A stretch of DNA of 51,192 bases from JAOACQ01 sp049968515. Lineage in GTDB: Bacteria > Spirochaetota > Brevinematia > Brevinematales > JAOACQ01. The DNA is taken from assembly GCA_049968515.1 (NCBI GenBank), contig JBMFQR010000014.1, forward strand, positions 1-51,192. Reading direction: 5' to 3'. The position numbers and the translations under genes were made by a program. Under the pieces are notes generated by a model, which was not told where the DNA came from, made no database searches, and worked only from the letters and a program-made list of their open reading frames with translations. Of this stretch, positions 48,662 through 51,192 are shown one piece after another (position 1 is the first letter of the stretch; every line of letters starts with the position of its first letter).

Positions 48662-49522
48662 TCAGTTGATTCCCTTTTTTAATAATCCGAGTTTCAGGAT
48701 ATTTTCCATAAGGACTGCTCTTGTCATAAGACCAACACCACCGGGTACAGGCGTAATGGCGGAAGCCTTTTGAGAGACAGAATCGAAATCTACATCACCG
48801 ATGATTTTATAGCCTTTTTCTATAGTTTTATCCTCTATCCTGTGGATGCCTACATCGACAACAACACAACCCTCTTTGACCATATTGCCACCAAGAAATC
48901 CCGGTTTACCCACTGCAACAACAACAATGTCAGCCTCTTTTGTAATTTCAGAAATATTTTTTGTCCTCGAGTGGCAGATTGTCACGGTGGCATTTCTCTG
49001 AAGCAACATTATTGAAGCAGGCTTACCGACAATGTTGCTTCTACCTATTACAACTGCACGTTTGCCCTCAAGCTCGATATTGTAATAGTCAAGAAGCTTA
49101 ATGATTCCTGCTGGTGTGCAGGGTTCTACCACTGGCTTTCCTGCAAATAGTTTCCCGATGTTGTAGGGATGGAAGCAATCAGCATCCTTTTCTGGGGAGA
49201 TTATATCTATTATTCTGTCTTCATTTATGGAATCAGGTAGAGGCAACTGGCAGAGTATTCCTGTAACACTTTCATTCTCATTTAAGCCTTTAATAATATC
49301 AATCAATTCAGCTTCTTTTATATCGGAGGGAAGCTCAATTACATCAGATTCAATTCCACATCTTTCACAATCTTTTTTCTTTGAGGAGACATATATTTTT
49401 GAAGCCTCATCAGTTCCAACAAGTATTGCAGTGAGTTTTAATTTAAGATTGTGAGATTTAATTTCTTCTCTCACGCTGGCAATTATCTTCTCTGCAACTT
49501 CATTTCCTTTCATCAACATCAT
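48662..49522 (-). CDS. folD: Bifunctional methylenetetrahydrofolate dehydrogenase / cyclohydrolase FolD
   Basis: FolD converts 5,10-methylene-THF to 10-formyl-THF in one-carbon metabolism. The catalytic motif YVSSKKKDCERCGI carries the conserved Lys, followed by GILCQLPLP, DADCFHPYNIG and EPCTPAGIIKLL. The NADP-binding GRSNIVGKPASIMLL and the final ITPVPGGVGLMTRAVLMEN are typical. Start choice: the frame is open to 49576, but the family N-terminus begins near MMLMKGNEVAEKI. I choose ATG 49522 (GGGAAAG upstream); 49519 and 49513 are also possible. It overlaps the end of the TPR gene by about 23 bp. The pabB/pabC genes of the same folate pathway lie 44 kb away. Confidence 0.95.
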   Translation of the reverse strand: MMLMKGNEVAEKIIASVREEIKSHNLKLKLTAILVGTDEASKIYVSSKKKDCERCGIESDVIELPSDIKEAELIDIIKGLNENESVTGILCQLPLPDSINEDRIIDIISPEKDADCFHPYNIGKLFAGKPVVEPCTPAGIIKLLDYYNIELEGKRAVVIGRSNIVGKPASIMLLQRNATVTICHSRTKNISEITKEADIVVVAVGKPGFLGGNMVKEGCVVVDVGIHRIEDKTIEKGYKIIGDVDFDSVSQKASAITPVPGGVGLMTRAVLMENILKLGLLKKGIN

Positions 49523-49874
49523 TTTTTTCTTTCCCATTTTTATTTTCAGGATTGTCAAGTGTCTCGATTTTATCAATGCTTACTGTCGCTTCTTTTTCCT
49601 GTGCTTTTAAAGCCTCATCTTCTTTAAGCATCATTCTGATAATTGAAGCAACCTTCTCTGCAAAATCATCTATTACCTTCTGGTGGCCAGCCTTTTTATA
49701 AAGCTTTATGGCCGATAGCTTTTCACCCTTGTCAAAGTATAGGTAGTCTGCCACTCTTATTATTCCATCTTTATAGTCTGTGGCAAGGAAAATTTTTAAT
49801 GCATTCTTATAATCTTTCTTGTTAAAAAGCTCATTTCCTCTTCTGATTAATAATATTCTTTCCTCTTCATCCAT
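49500..49874 (-). CDS. Small TPR-like protein
   Basis: A 124-residue protein of unknown role. Residues 5-65 hold helix pairs like a tetratricopeptide repeat: RRGNELFNKKDYKNALKIFL and GEKLSAIKLYKKAGHQKVID. The C-terminal 35 residues are acidic and basic, probably disordered. No signal peptide, so it is cytoplasmic. It starts after AAGGAT, is first in the run TPR, folD, rsmI, flgM and overlaps folD. Its function may be linked to the operon only by position. Family (TPR-like) moderate, function unknown. Confidence 0.6.
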   Translation of the reverse strand: MDEEERILLIRRGNELFNKKDYKNALKIFLATDYKDGIIRVADYLYFDKGEKLSAIKLYKKAGHQKVIDDFAEKVASIIRMMLKEDEALKAQEKEATVSIDKIETLDNPENKNGKEKNDVDERK

Positions 49875-50316
49875 ACTTTATCCTTTTTTGCAGACAGAGG
49901 AGAAAAAATCCGATAATATTTTACCTGAATTTCGAGAGTTAATCAATAAATAGTGAAAAAATAAATACGAAGACATGGTATAGATTTTTTCTTTTATATT
50001 TCAATACCCTAATGAGACCATCAGGTATATCCTTATTTTTGCAAACCAGTTGAATTATCAAAAAGAGAAGATTAATTTTTCACCGATTTTTACTAATAAA
50101 AAATGCTTTCTTTGTCTCTTCAATCAGGCGCAAAAATTTTGAGAAAGCTGAAAAACAACTTTTTCCTCCACAACTTACCTTCTGCAAGCTTTAGTAAATA
50201 AATATATCTAAGAGCAATTCTTTATTCTAAAATTAATCCTTGCTATTTACCCACTTGATTTGCGAAGGAATGATTTTCTTGATATTTAAAGTGTAATACC
50301 TTCGTTAAAAATTAAT
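49875..50316. other. 442-bp AT-rich intergenic region
   Basis: Between the TPR gene and the zinc-knuckle ORF. Besides the promoter at 49918-49946, I see a short imperfect palindrome around CCTAATGAGACCATCAGG (50008-50025) and a widely spaced CGAAGG/CCTTCG pair (50264-50306). No open frame with a ribosome site and no clear RNA gene. Confidence 0.45.
49918..49946 (-). promoter_or_regulatory. Possible promoter for the TPR-folD-rsmI operon
   Basis: On the minus strand TTGATT (49941-49946, 4 of 6) and TAAAAT (49918-49923, 5 of 6) are separated by 17 bp. Transcription would start about 37 bp before ATG 49874. Confidence 0.45.
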
Positions 50317-50892
50317 CTATAAGCTTAAAAAATATAAAAGATTATAATATAGAAACCAAATGCTTTTTATATAAAATAAAGGTATAATTGACAAAGAAAA
50401 AATTACTTCCAATGAAATCGGTTTTCTGGTAAGATATAATTCGGGCTTACTACCTAAAAAGTATGCTTTGCCACCACCAAAATTCTTAAATTTTAACATT
50501 ATCATTCTTGAGACTTGTATAATATATTCACATTTATATAGATGAGTATTATAACTTAATAAAGAGCTTGATCTTATTTCATTAATTTTTTTTGAAAGTA
50601 TTTTTTTTATTTCATTCATAGAATCATCTGTTATCATAAGTCTTTTATCAACAGATACATTTTTCTCATTAATCTGTAAGCTATCTGAAAAATGTGTTTT
50701 AATTTTTAATAGTGTTTCTTCAGTTGCATTTTCGGGGTGTTTGAAATTTCTTAGTTCGGGAAAAGTGTCGAATGTATTATATACCTTCCATTCAGTAATT
50801 AGATTTTGTTTATATATTGTTTTCCCAGAACCTTTACATTTATGACAAGTCACTGAACGCCATTTTGTTACTGGGACACTCTCTGTTACCAT
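50317..50892 (-). CDS. AT-rich zinc-knuckle ORF, probably 5'-truncated
   Basis: A 191-residue open frame I cannot assign. Near the N-terminus CHKCKGSGK resembles one half of a DnaJ-type C-x2-C-x-G-x-G knuckle, but no second pair is present. The C-terminus is very hydrophobic (VIFSLSIIPLFYIKSIWFLY), perhaps two membrane segments. The frame stays open upstream of the ATG for about 31 codons (TDWETKTRFITETDY looks coding) to a TAA near 50988, with no ATG, GTG or TTG start there and no ribosome site before ATG 50892. That suggests a truncated or decayed gene. It is visibly more AT-rich than the flanking core genes, hinting at recent arrival. It could also be a pseudogene. Confidence 0.45.
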   Translation of the reverse strand: MVTESVPVTKWRSVTCHKCKGSGKTIYKQNLITEWKVYNTFDTFPELRNFKHPENATEETLLKIKTHFSDSLQINEKNVSVDKRLMITDDSMNEIKKILSKKINEIRSSSLLSYNTHLYKCEYIIQVSRMIMLKFKNFGGGKAYFLGSKPELYLTRKPISLEVIFSLSIIPLFYIKSIWFLYYNLLYFLSL

Positions 50893-50992
50893 TCTTGATG
50901 TAGGTTTTCCGTTATAATCAGTTTCTGTTATAAAACGAGTTTTTGTTTCCCAGTCAGTATAACTTTCCGAAACTCGACTAAGTATTTACTTA

Positions 50993-51066
50993 CCCGCCGT
51001 ATTGCTTACCGCTTTAGTTTGCCCGCTGTTAGGCGATTGTTGCCGTCTCTATAGAACTAAATCGCC
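50993..51066. other. GC-rich structured stretch at the right edge
   Basis: Within AT-rich DNA, this stretch carries three CCCGC/GCCCGC motifs, a GTTAGGC core (51028-51034) and an exact inverted repeat GGCGATT (51032-51038) with AATCGCC (51060-51066). GTTAGGC fits the GTTRRRY core of integron attC sites, but a matching partner is not clear (GTATAAC at 50968-50974 is a weak candidate). The rest to 51192 is AT-rich, with no supported gene; an ATG at 51177 runs off the end without a ribosome site. Confidence 0.3.
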
Positions 51067-51192
51067 CGCCATCCTGTTTATTATAAATAACCCTACTTTA
51101 TTTTTCAAGCTTTTTTCCCGACTTTGACAGCTATTAGGGTATAATTTGTTATTTTGCAGTAAGTTAATTTTTCAAAATGGAGAAAATTGTCC

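Noticed and set aside
51177..51192. Start of a plus-strand gene running off the right edge
   Set aside because: Only five codons are present, with no ribosome site; the TATAAT at 51140 has a -35-like TTGACA only 10 bp away, the wrong spacing.

Overview
The window is low-GC bacterial DNA (roughly one third G+C by eye). Standard-code genes are packed tightly and arranged in alternating blocks on the two strands. A P-ring protein (FlgI) with its chaperone FlgA, the anti-sigma factor FlgM, several lipoprotein signal sequences, a divisome transpeptidase and a Maf-type flagellin glycosyltransferase indicate a flagellated diderm. Serine-rich linkers on surface lipoproteins, two Bat (VWA/DUF58) clusters and the DUF115 protein would fit a spirochaete or a deep-branching, possibly thermophilic or anaerobic lineage. 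That placement is inference; no rRNA gene is present to settle it.

Layout. 1-2941 (+): promoter, flavodoxin-like gene, recA, argJ. 2933-5430 (-): pabB, pabC, rluD. 5619-5954 (-): small lipoprotein, divergent from a DUF58/BatA-N pair at 6206-8556 (+). 8558-8631 (-): tRNA-Arg(CCT) behind a perfect consensus promoter. 8932-17534 (-): a GAPN-like aldehyde dehydrogenase, a COG1313-type radical SAM protein and two large phosphorylases (GH161/GH149-like and GH94), which together look like a beta-glucan phosphorolysis unit. 17770-21564 (+): a Delta-60-repeat lipoprotein, an isoaspartyl methyltransferase and an unusual GHKL ATPase. 21566-23062 (-): a CrtI-like FAD oxidoreductase. 23304-33694 (+): a 1,760-residue membrane-anchored coiled-coil protein with a C-terminal helix-turn-helix, then serS, topA, an SH3-like secreted protein and archease. 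33697-36417 (-): two unknown envelope proteins, shikimate kinase and an FtsB-like protein. 36551-38435 (-): a second Bat pair. 38487-41605 (-): the phoH-pgpH operon. 41609-42203 is a decay island with a hairpin element and a frameshifted RCC1-repeat remnant. 42204-43884 (-): flgA-flgI. 44212-47517 (+): an FtsI-type PBP and a DUF115/Maf protein. 47651-49874 (-): TPR protein, folD, rsmI and flgM, with a sigma-28-like promoter for flgM. 50317-50892 (-): an AT-rich, probably truncated zinc-knuckle ORF next to a GC-rich structured stretch at the right edge.

Most of the content is core metabolism (arginine, folate/pABA, shikimate, one-carbon), information processing (recA, topA, serS, rluD, rsmI) and cell-envelope or motility functions. 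The least explained items are the giant membrane-anchored coiled-coil/HTH protein, which contains an internal block of different codon use; the GHKL-Ig-like ATPase coupled to a protein-repair methyltransferase; and the mobile or decaying DNA between phoH and flgI. No CRISPR array, complete insertion sequence or prophage was seen.
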